The position numbers and the translations under genes are program-made. From Chakrabartyella piscis (GTDB lineage Bacteria > Bacillota > Clostridia > Lachnospirales > Anaerotignaceae), in the NCBI GenBank assembly GCA_030067835.1, contig CP092441.1, forward strand, positions 744,001 to 808,000: DNA of 64,000 bases, written 5' to 3'. How positions within the stretch are numbered: position 1 is the first letter of the stretch; every line of letters starts with the position of its first letter. The notes under the pieces were generated by a model. It worked only from the letters and a program-made list of their open reading frames with translations. It made no database searches and was not told where the DNA came from. This document shows, piece after piece, positions 34,044-44,004 of this stretch.

Positions 34044-36386
34044 ATGGATAAGAAAAAACCAGTCGTATTGCCGATGGTGGCACTTAGAGGAACTACGTTG
34101 TTTCCAAATATGGCAATTAGCTTTCCAGTAGGCAGACAAAAATCACTGGATGCCATCAGAGCAGGTGAAGAATCTGGTGGTAAAATATTTGTGGTGACAC
34201 AAAAAGAAGCATCAGAAACATCCCCAAAGAAAAATGATTTGTATGCAATGGGTGTTGTGGCAAGAATCAAACAAGTGTTGAAATTGCCTGGCAATGTAAC
34301 CCATGTCATTGTAGAAGGTGAAATTCGTGGTAAAATGACACGTATTTTGAAAAAATCCAACTATGATTTGGCAGAATTTGAAACCATTGAACAAGACTTT
34401 CCGCAAGATGTGGATGATTACACAACTGCTTTGATGCGTATGGTTGTGGAAGAATACGAGAAATATTTGAAATTTGTACCCAATACAGCAGCAGTGGATT
34501 TGCTTGGAAATGTGCAGTCAGCAAAGAAACCAGGACGTTTGGCTGACTATATTGGTGCTGGTTTGGAAGTGAGTTACAAAGAAAAACAAGAGATTTTGCA
34601 AACCATCAACCCTCATGAGCGTTTGGAAGCGGTTATGACATTAATGGAACGAGAAGAAAGCGTGTTGCAAATCAAAAAGGATATTGAATCCAAAACAAGA
34701 GCTAAATTGGAAGAACACCAAAGAGAATTTTATTTGCGTGAAGAAATGAAGGTCATTCAAGAAGAATTGGGTGACAAAGATGGCATTGGTGCTGAAATCA
34801 AGAAATATGAAGAACAAATGGAAGCAAAAGATTTGCCAGAAACCATCAAAGATGTCATTGCAAAGGAAATTGTACGTTTGCGTAGAATTCCAGTGTCTTC
34901 ACCAGAATCCAATGTTTCCAGAAATTACATCGAAACCATTTTGGCATTGCCTTGGACAGAATGTACAGAAGAAAAATTGGATTTGCAGGCAGCAGCAGAA
35001 ATCTTAGACCAAGACCATTATGGCTTGGAAAAGGTCAAAGAACGTATTTTGGAATACTTGGCTGTTAGAAAAAATGCACCAGAAGAAAAACCAACCATTC
35101 TTTGTTTGGTGGGACCTCCGGGTGTTGGTAAAACTTCCATTGCACAATCTGTTGCAAAGGCTTTGGATCGCAAATACATTCGAATGTCCTTGGGTGGTGT
35201 GAAGGATGAATCTGAAATCAGAGGTCATAGAAAAACATACATTGGTGCTATGCCAGGACGTATCATCAACGCTATGAAACAAGTGGGCACCATCAATCCT
35301 TTGATGTTGTTGGACGAAATTGATAAATTGGGTGTATCCCACAATGGTGATCCATCAGCAGCTTTGTTGGAAGTTTTGGATGGTGAGCAAAACAATACCT
35401 TCCGTGATCACTTTGTGGAAGTGCCATATGATTTGTCTAAGGTGCTCTTTATGTGTACTGCAAATAGCCTCGACACAATTCCAAGACCACTTTTGGATCG
35501 TATGGAAGTGATTTCTTTGGTCAGCTATACATCACAAGAAAAGCTTGAGATTGCAAAGAATCATTTGGTTGCTCGTCAAAGAAAACGTCATGGCTTGAAG
35601 GGTTCTCAACTAAAGGTTGGAGAAGCGGCTTTGACAAAATTGATTGATGGATATACCAAAGAAGCTGGTGTCCGTCAGTTGGAGCGTGTCATTGGTGAAG
35701 TTTGTAGAAAAACTGTGAAGTTGATTTTGGAAGGTGAAAAGAAATCTGTAACTTTGACTGTTAATATGGTAGAAGAACTTTTGGGCAAAGAAAAATATGC
35801 ACCAGATTCCAGATACGAAGAGCCACAAGTGGGTATTGTTCGTGGACTTGCTTGGACTGCTGTTGGTGGCACAACATTGTCTGTGGAAGTCAATGTGATG
35901 GAAGGTGATGGCAAATTCAAATTGACTGGTAATGTGGGCAAAGTGATGACAGAATCTGCTGAAACTGCAATGAGTTACATTCGTTCACAAAGAGAAAAAT
36001 TTGGTTTGGAAGCCAATTTCTATAAAACAAAGGATGTGCATATCCACATTCCAGAAGGTGCAACACCAAAAGATGGACCATCTGCTGGTGTGACTATGGT
36101 GACTGCAATTTTGTCTGCATTCACAGAAAAAGAAGTGCGTAGTGATGTTGCCATGACAGGTGAAGTGACCATTCGTGGACGTGTCCTTGCCATTGGTGGG
36201 TTGCAAGAAAAGTTGTTGGCAGCCAAAAAAGTGGGCATCAAAACCGTTTGTATCCCATTTGCAAATGAGAAACATCTGGCAGAAGTCAGTGATGATATCA
36301 AAGAAGGTATGGAAATTATATTGGCAAAGACTATGGAAGATGTGCTTTCTGTGGCTTTGTTGGAAGGAGACACATTATGGAAGTAA
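34044..36386 (+). CDS. lon: ATP-dependent protease La (Lon)
   Basis: A 780-residue AAA+ protease for quality control in the cytosol. N-terminal substrate domain (LPMVALRGTTLFPNM), coiled-coil region with FYLREEMKVIQEELG, Walker A GPPGVGKTS (about 356), Walker B MLLDEIDK. The protease domain has catalytic Ser 680 in PKDGPSAGVTM and Lys in LLAAKKVGIKT. Start ATG 34044 follows GAGGTG; the frame extends to 34008 without an RBS. Overlaps engB by 10 bases. Confidence 0.97.
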   Translation: MDKKKPVVLPMVALRGTTLFPNMAISFPVGRQKSLDAIRAGEESGGKIFVVTQKEASETSPKKNDLYAMGVVARIKQVLKLPGNVTHVIVEGEIRGKMTRILKKSNYDLAEFETIEQDFPQDVDDYTTALMRMVVEEYEKYLKFVPNTAAVDLLGNVQSAKKPGRLADYIGAGLEVSYKEKQEILQTINPHERLEAVMTLMEREESVLQIKKDIESKTRAKLEEHQREFYLREEMKVIQEELGDKDGIGAEIKKYEEQMEAKDLPETIKDVIAKEIVRLRRIPVSSPESNVSRNYIETILALPWTECTEEKLDLQAAAEILDQDHYGLEKVKERILEYLAVRKNAPEEKPTILCLVGPPGVGKTSIAQSVAKALDRKYIRMSLGGVKDESEIRGHRKTYIGAMPGRIINAMKQVGTINPLMLLDEIDKLGVSHNGDPSAALLEVLDGEQNNTFRDHFVEVPYDLSKVLFMCTANSLDTIPRPLLDRMEVISLVSYTSQEKLEIAKNHLVARQRKRHGLKGSQLKVGEAALTKLIDGYTKEAGVRQLERVIGEVCRKTVKLILEGEKKSVTLTVNMVEELLGKEKYAPDSRYEEPQVGIVRGLAWTAVGGTTLSVEVNVMEGDGKFKLTGNVGKVMTESAETAMSYIRSQREKFGLEANFYKTKDVHIHIPEGATPKDGPSAGVTMVTAILSAFTEKEVRSDVAMTGEVTIRGRVLAIGGLQEKLLAAKKVGIKTVCIPFANEKHLAEVSDDIKEGMEIILAKTMEDVLSVALLEGDTLWK

Positions 36387-36988
36387 AACAAACATCTTTG
36401 GGGTATATTGGAACCAATTTCACCCATTATCCTATGGATGGTAGACCTGAAATTGCCTTTGCAGGAAAGTCCAATGTTGGTAAATCCACATTGATCAATG
36501 CAATCCTTGGCAGAAAAGCATTGGCAAGAACCAGTTCCCATCCAGGAAAAACAAGAACCATCAATTTTTATAATGTAAATGACGAAATGTATGTTGTGGA
36601 TTTGCCAGGTTATGGCTATGCAAAAGTACCCAAACACGAAATCGACAAATGGGGCAAAATGATGGAGGACTATCTCTCCAAACGTGAAGAGTTGCGTGCA
36701 ATTGTGTTGCTCATTGATGTGCGTCATGAACCAGGTAAAAATGATGTAATGATGTATGAATGGTTGCGTCATTATGGATATAAAATCATTGTGGTGGCAA
36801 CAAAAATTGATAAGCTCAATCGTAGTCAAGTACCAAAACATGTGTCTGCAATTCGAAAAGGTTTGGGACTTCGCTCTGACGATGTGTTGATTCCATTCTC
36901 CGGTGAAAAGAAAATGGGTATTGATGAATTGTGGGCAGAAATTGAACCGTTTTTGGCAGAAGATTGGGTACACCAAAGATTTGATTGA
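36377..36988 (+). CDS. engB: Ribosome-biogenesis GTPase EngB (YsxC/YihA)
   Basis: A 203-residue GTPase needed for 50S assembly. G1 GKSNVGKST (about 32-40), G3 DLPGYGYAKV, G4 TKID. It starts inside the lon gene's end (ATG 36377), the usual lon-engB pairing in Firmicutes. Confidence 0.96.
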   Translation: MEVKQTSLGYIGTNFTHYPMDGRPEIAFAGKSNVGKSTLINAILGRKALARTSSHPGKTRTINFYNVNDEMYVVDLPGYGYAKVPKHEIDKWGKMMEDYLSKREELRAIVLLIDVRHEPGKNDVMMYEWLRHYGYKIIVVATKIDKLNRSQVPKHVSAIRKGLGLRSDDVLIPFSGEKKMGIDELWAEIEPFLAEDWVHQRFD

Positions 36989-37006
36989 TGAAAAGAAGGG
37001 TGATGT

Positions 37007-37498
37007 ATGGAATTACCAAAACGGAAAATCATACGTTTACAATCATATGATTATAGTCAAAATGGAATGTATTTTGTCACCATTTGCACTCAAGATAGGA
37101 AAAATTTATATTGGCGTGTAGGGGATGGTTTTCCCATCCCGAGGTTGTCAATTACAGGGAAAATCGTAAAACAATATATCAAAAAAATCACCGGAAAATA
37201 TCCCAATGTATATGTGGATAAATTTGTGATTATGCCAAACCATATTCATATGATTGTGGCAATTGATGATAGGATGGGTGACCCATCCCCTACGTTGGGT
37301 AGTGTAATGGGTTGGTTTAAATATCAAACGACAAAAGAAATGAATTTGATTTTTGATACACAGGGAACCAAGCGTTGGCAGCGTTCCTACTTTGAACATG
37401 TCATTAGAAATGAAAAAACCTATTTGGAAATCTGGCAATACATCGACACAAATCCACTCAAATGGGAGTTGGATGAATACTATATAACAGAAAACTAG
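37007..37498 (+). CDS. REP-associated tyrosine transposase (RAYT, Y1_Tnp/IS200-like)
   Basis: A 163-residue single-strand HUH nuclease. The HUH motif is in MPNHIHMIV; the catalytic Tyr lies in the helix [15 protein letters not shown]. The N-terminus [19 protein letters not shown] is typical. RAYTs are thought to spread REP hairpins. Two REP-like units lie inside the reading frame (37116-37145, giving VGDGFPIPR; 37272-37294, giving RMGDPSPT). Start ATG 37007 with GGTG upstream. It sits between engB and gltX, interrupting nothing obvious. Confidence 0.88.
   Translation: MELPKRKIIRLQSYDYSQNGMYFVTICTQDRKNLYWRVGDGFPIPRLSITGKIVKQYIKKITGKYPNVYVDKFVIMPNHIHMIVAIDDRMGDPSPTLGSVMGWFKYQTTKEMNLIFDTQGTKRWQRSYFEHVIRNEKTYLEIWQYIDTNPLKWELDEYYITEN
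37116..37145. repeat. REP-like hairpin inside the RAYT gene
   Basis: GTAGGGGATGGTTTTCCCAT followed by CCCG; same class as the unit at 23827. Confidence 0.65.
37272..37294. repeat. Second, inverted REP-like hairpin inside the RAYT gene
   Basis: GGATGGGTGACCCATCCCCT followed by AC; an inverted GTAGGGGATGGG class unit. Confidence 0.6.
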
Positions 37499-37523
37499 GG
37501 GAATCAAGAAAGGAAGTAATCAA

Positions 37524-38975
37524 ATGGAAATTAGAACAAGATTTGCACCAAGTCCAACAGGATATATGCACATTGGGAACTTGCGTACTGCATTGTATGA
37601 ATACCTCATCGCCAAATCAGAAGGTGGTAAATTCATTTTGCGTATCGAGGATACAGACCAAGGACGTTTGGTAGAAGGAGCTACAGATGTCATTTACAAC
37701 ACACTCAAAATGACTGGTTTGCAACACGATGAAGGTCCAGATGTAGGTGGTCCTTATGGCCCTTATGTACAAAGCGAACGTATGGGTATGTACATGGATT
37801 ATGCAAAAGAATTGGTGGCAAAAGGCGAAGCTTATTACTGTTTCTGTACCAAAGAACGCTTGGATTCTTTGAAGGAAAGCAATGAAGAAGGTGTGGCTTT
37901 TGCTAAATACGATAGACATTGTTTGGGTCTTTCTGCTGAAGAAGTAGAAGCAAAATTGGAAGCAGGCGAACCATTTGTTATTCGTCAAAAAATGCCAGAT
38001 GCAGGCACAACTACATTTGATGATGTGGTGTATGGTGCAATCACTGTAGAAAACAAAGAATTGGATGACCAAATCCTCATGAAAGCAGATGGTTACCCAA
38101 CTTATAACTTTGCAAATGTTGTAGACGATCATTTGATGCACATTACACATGTTGTGCGTGGTAGCGAATATCTTTCTTCTACACCAAAATATAGCTTGTT
38201 GTATGCTGCTTTTGGTTGGGATTGCCCTGTTTATGTGCATTTGCCAGCAGTTATGCGTGATGCACAACACAAATTATCCAAACGTCATGGTGACAAATCC
38301 TTTGAAGATTTGATCAAAGAAGGCTATCTTGTAGATGCCATCATGAACTACATTGCTTTGTTGGGTTGGGCTCCTTCTGACAATACAGAAATCTTTACAT
38401 TGGCTGAATTGGAAGGTAAATTCCACATTGGTGGTTTGAGCAAATCCCCATCTATCTTTGATATCAAGAAATTGACATGGATGAATGGTGAATATATGAA
38501 AGCGATGGATGCAGAAACATTCTTCACACATGCAGAACCAAAGCTCAAAGAAGCATTGGGTGAAGATACCCAAATGGACTTGAAATACATTGCATCCTTG
38601 TTGCAAAAACGTTTGGAAACCTTGAATGATATCGCTCCATTGGTGCAATCCTTCAAAGAATTGCCTGAATATGGTACAGAACTTTACACACATAAGAAAA
38701 TGAAAACCAATGATGAAATTGCTTTGGATTCCTTGCAAGCATCTGTTCCTGTTTTGGAAGCAATCACAGATTGGACGGAAGAAAACATCCATAATACTAT
38801 TTTGGATTTGGTTGCAGCAAAAGGCGTGAAAAATGGTATCATCATGTGGCCAATTAGAACAGCACTTTCTGGCGAACCAACATCCCCTGGTGGCGCAACA
38901 GAATTGGCACTCATCTTGGGCAAAGAAGAATCTATGCGACGTATCCAAAAAGGGATTGCAATGCTTACAAAATAA
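37524..38975 (+). CDS. gltX: Glutamyl-tRNA synthetase
   Basis: A 483-residue class I synthetase. HIGH region [16 protein letters not shown] at the N-terminus, KMSKS-like [10 protein letters not shown] (about 250), and a helical anticodon-binding domain from about 310. In bacteria without GlnRS it may also charge tRNA-Gln for the amidotransferase route; that cannot be judged here. SD AGGAAG at about 37510. Confidence 0.97.
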   Translation: MEIRTRFAPSPTGYMHIGNLRTALYEYLIAKSEGGKFILRIEDTDQGRLVEGATDVIYNTLKMTGLQHDEGPDVGGPYGPYVQSERMGMYMDYAKELVAKGEAYYCFCTKERLDSLKESNEEGVAFAKYDRHCLGLSAEEVEAKLEAGEPFVIRQKMPDAGTTTFDDVVYGAITVENKELDDQILMKADGYPTYNFANVVDDHLMHITHVVRGSEYLSSTPKYSLLYAAFGWDCPVYVHLPAVMRDAQHKLSKRHGDKSFEDLIKEGYLVDAIMNYIALLGWAPSDNTEIFTLAELEGKFHIGGLSKSPSIFDIKKLTWMNGEYMKAMDAETFFTHAEPKLKEALGEDTQMDLKYIASLLQKRLETLNDIAPLVQSFKELPEYGTELYTHKKMKTNDEIALDSLQASVPVLEAITDWTEENIHNTILDLVAAKGVKNGIIMWPIRTALSGEPTSPGGATELALILGKEESMRRIQKGIAMLTK

Positions 38976-38986
38976 AATGTAAAACA

Positions 38987-39027
38987 AAAGAGTAGTATCA
39001 CAGCAAATTGTGATGCTACTCTTTTTT
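38987..39027. terminator. Bidirectional terminator between gltX and the mazF-like gene
   Basis: AAGAGTAGTATCACA, GCAAAT loop, TGTGATGCTACTCTT, then T run; A-rich on the left for the minus strand. Confidence 0.92.
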
Positions 39028-39030
39028 ATA

Positions 39031-39396
39031 TTAGCATTTTCGTTTTACAAAGTCCTGCAAACCCAAGCTAACCAAAATACCACGATTGACAGCAGCCATC
39101 ATTTTGGCATCCACATGACAAATTTTCTCCTGCAACCGTTGTTTGTCTATGGTACGCATTTGTTCCAACAGAATCACAGAATCCTTAGGCAATCCATAGG
39201 GTTCTGCTGCAATGGGGATATGGGTAGGCAATTTGGCTTTGTTCATTTGTGATGTAATGGCAACGCAAATGACAGTTGGACTATATTTGTTACCAACATC
39301 GTTTTGTATGATGAGAACAGGGCGTAAACCACCTTGTTCGCTACCCACAACAGGGCTCAAATCTGCAAAATAAATATCTCCTCGTCTGACTATCAT
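39031..39396 (-). CDS. PemK/MazF-family endoribonuclease-like protein
   Basis: A 121-residue protein. Family blocks: [40 protein letters not shown], and [12 protein letters not shown]. MazF cleaves mRNA at short motifs. Start ATG 39396 follows GGAG; 39423 is possible but without an RBS. No MazE/NdoAI-type antitoxin gene is adjacent; the next gene upstream is a lipoprotein 99 bases away. The conserved Arg and Thr/Ser of the active site appear present. Confidence 0.88.
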   Translation of the reverse strand: MIVRRGDIYFADLSPVVGSEQGGLRPVLIIQNDVGNKYSPTVICVAITSQMNKAKLPTHIPIAAEPYGLPKDSVILLEQMRTIDKQRLQEKICHVDAKMMAAVNRGILVSLGLQDFVKRKC

Positions 39397-39495
39397 ATGA
39401 CCACGCTCCGCTTGCAAATTCATCAGGCAGTGGTAAATGAACCGATATGTAAACTCCTGTCTGATTGCTTATAGTCTTGCCAAAAGAGTAAATAT

Positions 39496-40116
39496 TTATT
39501 CTTCGATGGTGAAAATATCTTCTGGGAACTCTGGGTTGAAGGTGAAATTGTCATATTCCAAGCGATAGCGCTCATTGCCATTTGCATCATACAAAACAAA
39601 GCGTTTGGGTAAGTAAGTTTCTCGATCCACCCATAATTTTTCAGAAGCCAACACAGAATCACCACCAATGACTGCTTCCAAAACAATGCATTTGGATTCA
39701 TCAATGGCAGCAGCTTCTACACCAACTCCTTCTGATTGCATATAATTTTCGATGAAAGCACCGAGGAATAACTCATTTCTATGTTGGGATTCTGGCACAT
39801 CTTTGATGATTTGTTCATCCAACTTAGGGTTATACTGAGCAATACGAGTGCCATCAAAAACTGTGTAATTTCCAGCAACTGCTTCTGGTGCAATCAATTC
39901 TAGGCGGTATTCACCTGTGGATTTGTAGTGTTGGCTGGTTTCATAGACTTGATCCCCTTTGTTGGATGTTCTGGTCAGCGTTGCATTGCAAGTGTATCCA
40001 TCCATTTCCACCAACTGCTTTTGTATGGCATCTGTTTCCGATAGCACTTCTTCTTTTTGGCAGGCAACCAATGACAAGCAACACATCAGCGCCAAAGCAA
40101 GCATTCTTTTTTTCAT
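39496..40116 (-). CDS. LolA/GerS-like lipoprotein
   Basis: A 206-residue lipoprotein. Lipobox LVAC (Cys 19), then a beta-rich domain: MDGYTCNATLTRTSNKGDQ, YRLELIAPEAVAGNYTVFDG, VDRETYLPKRFVLYDANGN and FTFNPEFPEDIF. This is the LolA-like fold used in clostridia by GerS and related germination lipoproteins. A role in germination or envelope maintenance is inference. Start ATG 40116 follows GGAGG. Confidence 0.75.
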   Translation of the reverse strand: MKKRMLALALMCCLSLVACQKEEVLSETDAIQKQLVEMDGYTCNATLTRTSNKGDQVYETSQHYKSTGEYRLELIAPEAVAGNYTVFDGTRIAQYNPKLDEQIIKDVPESQHRNELFLGAFIENYMQSEGVGVEAAAIDESKCIVLEAVIGGDSVLASEKLWVDRETYLPKRFVLYDANGNERYRLEYDNFTFNPEFPEDIFTIEE

Positions 40117-40205
40117 AACATAACCTCCTTTTCCATGTAGTATCAGTTTATGGAAGGGACAAAATGTCTATGTATCAGAAGGAAAAGAATATTTTGGTGT
40201 GTTAT

Positions 40206-40323
40206 ACGGACAGATATAGAATCTGTCCCTACAGAGAAGGAATATAAATCAAATACAATTGTAGGATTGATTCACAAATCAGATGCAATACGCAATTGTA
40301 GGGTTGATTCACGAATCAACCGT
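40206..40323. repeat. Three REP-like hairpins
   Basis: 40206-40232 (inverted GGACAGAT...ATCTGTCC class), 40259-40284 (degenerate GATTCACAAATC) and 40296-40323 (GTAGGGTTGATTCACGAATC followed by AACCG). Confidence 0.65.
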
Positions 40324-40337
40324 AATACAAATTTTCG

Positions 40338-41234
40338 TTAAAATATAGGCGTTTCGGTATCCAAAACCAAATCCATACACGTATCATAAAAGGAAAGCAC
40401 TTGTTTTTCAGTCAATGCATTCTTTAGGTATACAAATTGCAAATCATGTGTCACAGAAAATCCTTGGATGTGCAAATGGCATAATTCATCCTTTTGGATT
40501 TCAGATTTTGCTACATTTTCATACATAAAGGAAATGGCATTTGTTTGTTTCAACAATGCTTTGATCAAAAGGAAACTGCCTACTTCCCAAATGTTGGAGA
40601 AAGATGTGGCAGAATCGTTTTGTTGTGCCAATGCATTTTCTAAGATGGCACGTGTACCAGAGCCAGATTCCCGTAAAATCAAAGGATATGCATACAATTC
40701 AGATGGTTTGACGGTTTGATTTGCCAAAGGGTGTGTAGCAGAAACCACAGGGATGAAATTGGATTGGTGGAACTGTTTTGCAGCAAATAGATTGCGATCA
40801 AAGATACCTTCTATGAAAGCACAGTCCAAATTTCCTTCCAAAAGCTGTTGGAGCAATACCTTTGTATTAGCCACTTGGATATGTAACTTCATATCTTGGT
40901 CTTTGCAAAGATGGGTTAGCAGTGGTGGCAAATAATAATCTGCAATGGATAAGGTGGCACCAATATGCAAAGATTTTTGTTGCATGGACAAAGAAGAAAT
41001 GAAGTGTTTTTCATTGGAGGCTTGCATTTTGGCATAGTGTAAGAATGCTTCCCCTTCTTTGGTCAATTTGCGACCACGACCATCTTGTATAAACAATTGG
41101 CAACCATAATGTTCTTCTAGTTTTTGAATGTGCTGTGTGACAGCTGGTTGTGTCATATGCAGTTTGTTGGCTGCTTGGGTATAACTTCCATATGTAATGA
41201 CAGCTAGAAATGTAGTGAGTTTTGGGTCTAGCAT
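40338..41234 (-). CDS. LysR-family transcriptional regulator
   Basis: A 298-residue regulator. N-terminal winged HTH (FLAVITYGSYTQAANKLHMT, QPAVTQHIQKLEEHYG), then a periplasmic-binding-like effector domain from about 90. Start ATG 41234 follows AGGAGGTGATG. It is divergent from the YeiH-type exporter gene, the classic LysR arrangement, so it probably controls that gene. The related regulator is CysL/YeiE-like; the effector is unknown. Confidence 0.9.
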   Translation of the reverse strand: MLDPKLTTFLAVITYGSYTQAANKLHMTQPAVTQHIQKLEEHYGCQLFIQDGRGRKLTKEGEAFLHYAKMQASNEKHFISSLSMQQKSLHIGATLSIADYYLPPLLTHLCKDQDMKLHIQVANTKVLLQQLLEGNLDCAFIEGIFDRNLFAAKQFHQSNFIPVVSATHPLANQTVKPSELYAYPLILRESGSGTRAILENALAQQNDSATSFSNIWEVGSFLLIKALLKQTNAISFMYENVAKSEIQKDELCHLHIQGFSVTHDLQFVYLKNALTEKQVLSFYDTCMDLVLDTETPIF

Positions 41235-41385
41235 AACATCACCTCCTACAATAAGCATAACATAAATTTATATATAATAAAATATCATAATTTGATTTTA
41301 TTGATTATTTGTGTTAATTTATAGACAGGAAATATAGTTCATATTGTCAGTGGTATCGTAATGATTATATATAGGAGGAAGTAAC
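41235..41385. promoter_or_regulatory. Divergent control region between lysR-type and yeiH-type genes
   Basis: AT-rich 151-base spacer with TATAATAAAATATCATAATTTG and ATTGATTATTTGTGTTAAT. LysR T-N11-A sites are likely but cannot be picked with confidence. Confidence 0.4.
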
Positions 41386-42501
41386 ATGAGTCAGTTCAAG
41401 AAAGTAGCACCAGGCGTTGCAGTTGCAATTATCATTGCATGTTGTGCACAGTTTTTGGAAAGTTTATTGCCCATACATTTGATTGGTGCATCGGTCATTG
41501 CGTTGTTCATTGGTATGCTCATCAATACTTTGGTGGATACTTCCGTTTTGAAAGCGGGCTTGAAATTCACTTCCAAAAAGATATTGAAATTTGCAATTAT
41601 TCTGTTGGGTGCTTCTTTGAACATCCAAACCATTTTGACTGTTGGTTCCATGTCTTTGGCGGTGATGTGTTTTACATTGCTTACTTGTTTTGGTGGTGGT
41701 TTCTTCATTGGAAAAGCATTGGGTTTGGATTGGAAACTGTCCAACTTGATTTCTGCTGGAACTGGCATTTGTGGCGGTTCTGCCATTGCAGCAATTGCAC
41801 CTGTCATTGATGCAGAAGATATGGATATTGCGTATGCCATGTCTGCAACCTTTATTTTCGATATGATTATGATTCTTGCATTTCCTTTTATGGGTCATTT
41901 CTTAGGTCTTAGCGATATGGCTTATGGTTTGTGGGCTGGTACTGCTGTCAATGACACTTCTAGCGTTGTGGCTGCTGGTTATGCATACACAGAAGCTGCT
42001 GGCGATTTTGCAACCATGGTGAAATTGACCAGAACCCTTGCAATCATTCCAACAGTTCTTGCATTTGCATATGTGAACATTCGTGTACAACAAAAAGAAG
42101 GTGTTAGACGTAGCCAAGTGTTGGCAGAAGTGAATGCAAAAGGTCAAAAGTATGAAGTTAGCCAATTGGATAAAATGGAAGTTTTGTCAAAAGGCAGTGG
42201 TATCCAACCAGAAAAAGCAACCAGCAAAGTGAACTTCTTGTCTATATTCCCTTGGTTTATATTGGGATTTGTTGCATTGGCAATCATCAATAGTTTTGGT
42301 GTGATTCCAGTCGGTGTTTCTGGTACTGCAAAGGATATCAGCAAATTTTTGATGGTGGCAGCACTTGCAGCAATTGGACTCAATACCAATGTAAAGGATA
42401 TGAAGAAATCTGGCATTGCACCAATGCTTCATGGATTTATCATTTCTGCTTTGGTGGTGATTGTTGCCATTACTGTGGAATATTTTATGGGTATTGTATA
42501 A
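41386..42501 (+). CDS. YeiH-type putative sulfate exporter family membrane protein (UPF0324)
   Basis: A 371-residue protein with about ten hydrophobic helices. Family blocks: LKFTSKKILKFAIILLGASL, GTGICGGSAIAAIAPVIDAE, GTAVNDTSSVVAAGYAYTE and RTLAIIPTVLAFA. Annotated in databases as a putative sulfate exporter; the substrate is weakly supported. Strong SD AGGAGG before ATG 41386. Divergent LysR regulator, own terminator. Confidence 0.88.
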   Translation: MSQFKKVAPGVAVAIIIACCAQFLESLLPIHLIGASVIALFIGMLINTLVDTSVLKAGLKFTSKKILKFAIILLGASLNIQTILTVGSMSLAVMCFTLLTCFGGGFFIGKALGLDWKLSNLISAGTGICGGSAIAAIAPVIDAEDMDIAYAMSATFIFDMIMILAFPFMGHFLGLSDMAYGLWAGTAVNDTSSVVAAGYAYTEAAGDFATMVKLTRTLAIIPTVLAFAYVNIRVQQKEGVRRSQVLAEVNAKGQKYEVSQLDKMEVLSKGSGIQPEKATSKVNFLSIFPWFILGFVALAIINSFGVIPVGVSGTAKDISKFLMVAALAAIGLNTNVKDMKKSGIAPMLHGFIISALVVIVAITVEYFMGIV

Positions 42502-42512
42502 GGTTAGATAGG

Positions 42513-42542
42513 TAAGGGTGTCTTTTGGCATCCTTATTTTTA
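42513..42542 (+). terminator. Terminator after the yeiH-type gene
   Basis: AAGGGTGTC, TTTTG, GCATCCTT, then ATTTTT. Confidence 0.78.
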
Positions 42543-42799
42543 TGCAAATATAAAAAATAAAAAATTTTCAAAACTTTATTTTATTTAAGTTTCAATTTAG
42601 GTTGACGTTGTATCATAATCACATAAACAAAAGAAACACACAAACAACGATATCAACAGAATACTATATAAAGACTAACTATATGAAGTCAATAGAAAAA
42701 TGATAAAAAGTTAGATAAACTTACAAAAGTCAGTTGATTAGAAAAAAGGCATAGCAAACAGAGCAACCATTAGTTGCTCGAAAAAACAAATACAAAAAA

Positions 42800-43978
42800 C
42801 TAGTGTTGAGGAATATAGGAACAATTATTCTTTAACAAAGAATGAATCAGTCTAACAAGCTTCTTGCCAGCGTGGCTAATAGCAACATAATAATGCTTAC
42901 CCTGTGACTGTTTGTGGTTAAGATAGTTTTTAAAAGAAACATCACGCATAGCAACAAGGCGAACAGCTTGCAAAATAGCCCAACGCAAATAAGTGGACCC
43001 ACGCTTTACCATAGGAGTATTAGAAGCATTAAATTTACCTGATTGATAGGTAGAAGGTTCCATACCAGCAAAAGCTAAAAGCTTAGCAGGATTGGAAAAA
43101 CGATGGATATCACCAATTTCGGCTAAGATGATAGCACCCAAAGTAAAAGAGATACCAGGGATAGACATAATAGGTGAATCGATTTCTTGCATAACAAGTT
43201 TAATCTGAGCATCCAAAGCATCAATTTCAGACTGAACAGACTGAACTAATCGAATAGTTTGTTGCAATTCAAAACAAATAGATCTGCTTGAAGAACCAAT
43301 AGAATTGGAAGCAACGCTTTTAAATGCAATTGCTTTTTCTTTTCCATATTTACCTCTTGAAGCCTTAGAAAGCAAGTTAGTAAGTTTAGTAAGGTGACAA
43401 TTAGAGATGTCGGTTGGAGAAGGCAGCTCCAAAAGTACAGCATAAGAAGACGCTTGATGAATAGACCACACCAAAGAGGGTAGCTCTGGGAAGATAATAT
43501 CAATTAATCTAGTAATAGATATTTTCAGTTTTGAGCGATATCCAACCATACGATAACGATGTCTTGTTAGTGACTTTAGCTCAGAAGTTTGGTATGATAC
43601 TGGTGAATAGGATTTTGAATCATCAGTAAAAAGCATAGCAGCAATCACTCTAGCATCTGTCTTGTCCGTTTTGGTCTTTCTGAGCGTGTGGGCTTTACGA
43701 AAAAGATTAGTAGATAAAGGATTCAAGGTAGTGACTTGAAAACCTTTAGCAAGTAGAAAGTTAGTGATATTAGTGCTGTAATGCCCTGTTGATTCAAGTC
43801 CTATTTTTACGTTAGAAATATCTTTAGAGTCTAAGGCTGAATAGATAGATTCAACTAAAGAATCAAAGCCTAGTTTTGAATTTTCAATGCGTAAAGAATC
43901 ATTGTGAAGAACACCATCAGAATCAATAATACAACAATCATGTTTGCTTTTAGCAACATCAATACCTACAAATAACAT
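42800..43978 (-). CDS. IS110-family transposase, copy B
   Basis: A 392-residue recombinase. DEDD set: Asp in FVGIDVAKSKHD, Glu in IGLESTGHYS, Asp pair in RKTKTDKTDARVIA. The C-terminal domain has MSIPGISFTLGAIILAEIGD and GMEPSTYQSGKF with the presumed catalytic Ser. Start ATG 43978 follows AAAGGAG; TTG 43987 is an alternative. Frame intact. It is a relative, not a recent duplicate, of copy A. Confidence 0.93.
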   Translation of the reverse strand: MLFVGIDVAKSKHDCCIIDSDGVLHNDSLRIENSKLGFDSLVESIYSALDSKDISNVKIGLESTGHYSTNITNFLLAKGFQVTTLNPLSTNLFRKAHTLRKTKTDKTDARVIAAMLFTDDSKSYSPVSYQTSELKSLTRHRYRMVGYRSKLKISITRLIDIIFPELPSLVWSIHQASSYAVLLELPSPTDISNCHLTKLTNLLSKASRGKYGKEKAIAFKSVASNSIGSSSRSICFELQQTIRLVQSVQSEIDALDAQIKLVMQEIDSPIMSIPGISFTLGAIILAEIGDIHRFSNPAKLLAFAGMEPSTYQSGKFNASNTPMVKRGSTYLRWAILQAVRLVAMRDVSFKNYLNHKQSQGKHYYVAISHAGKKLVRLIHSLLKNNCSYIPQH

Positions 43979-44004
43979 AGAAAACAACTCCTTTAAATTT
44001 ATTT

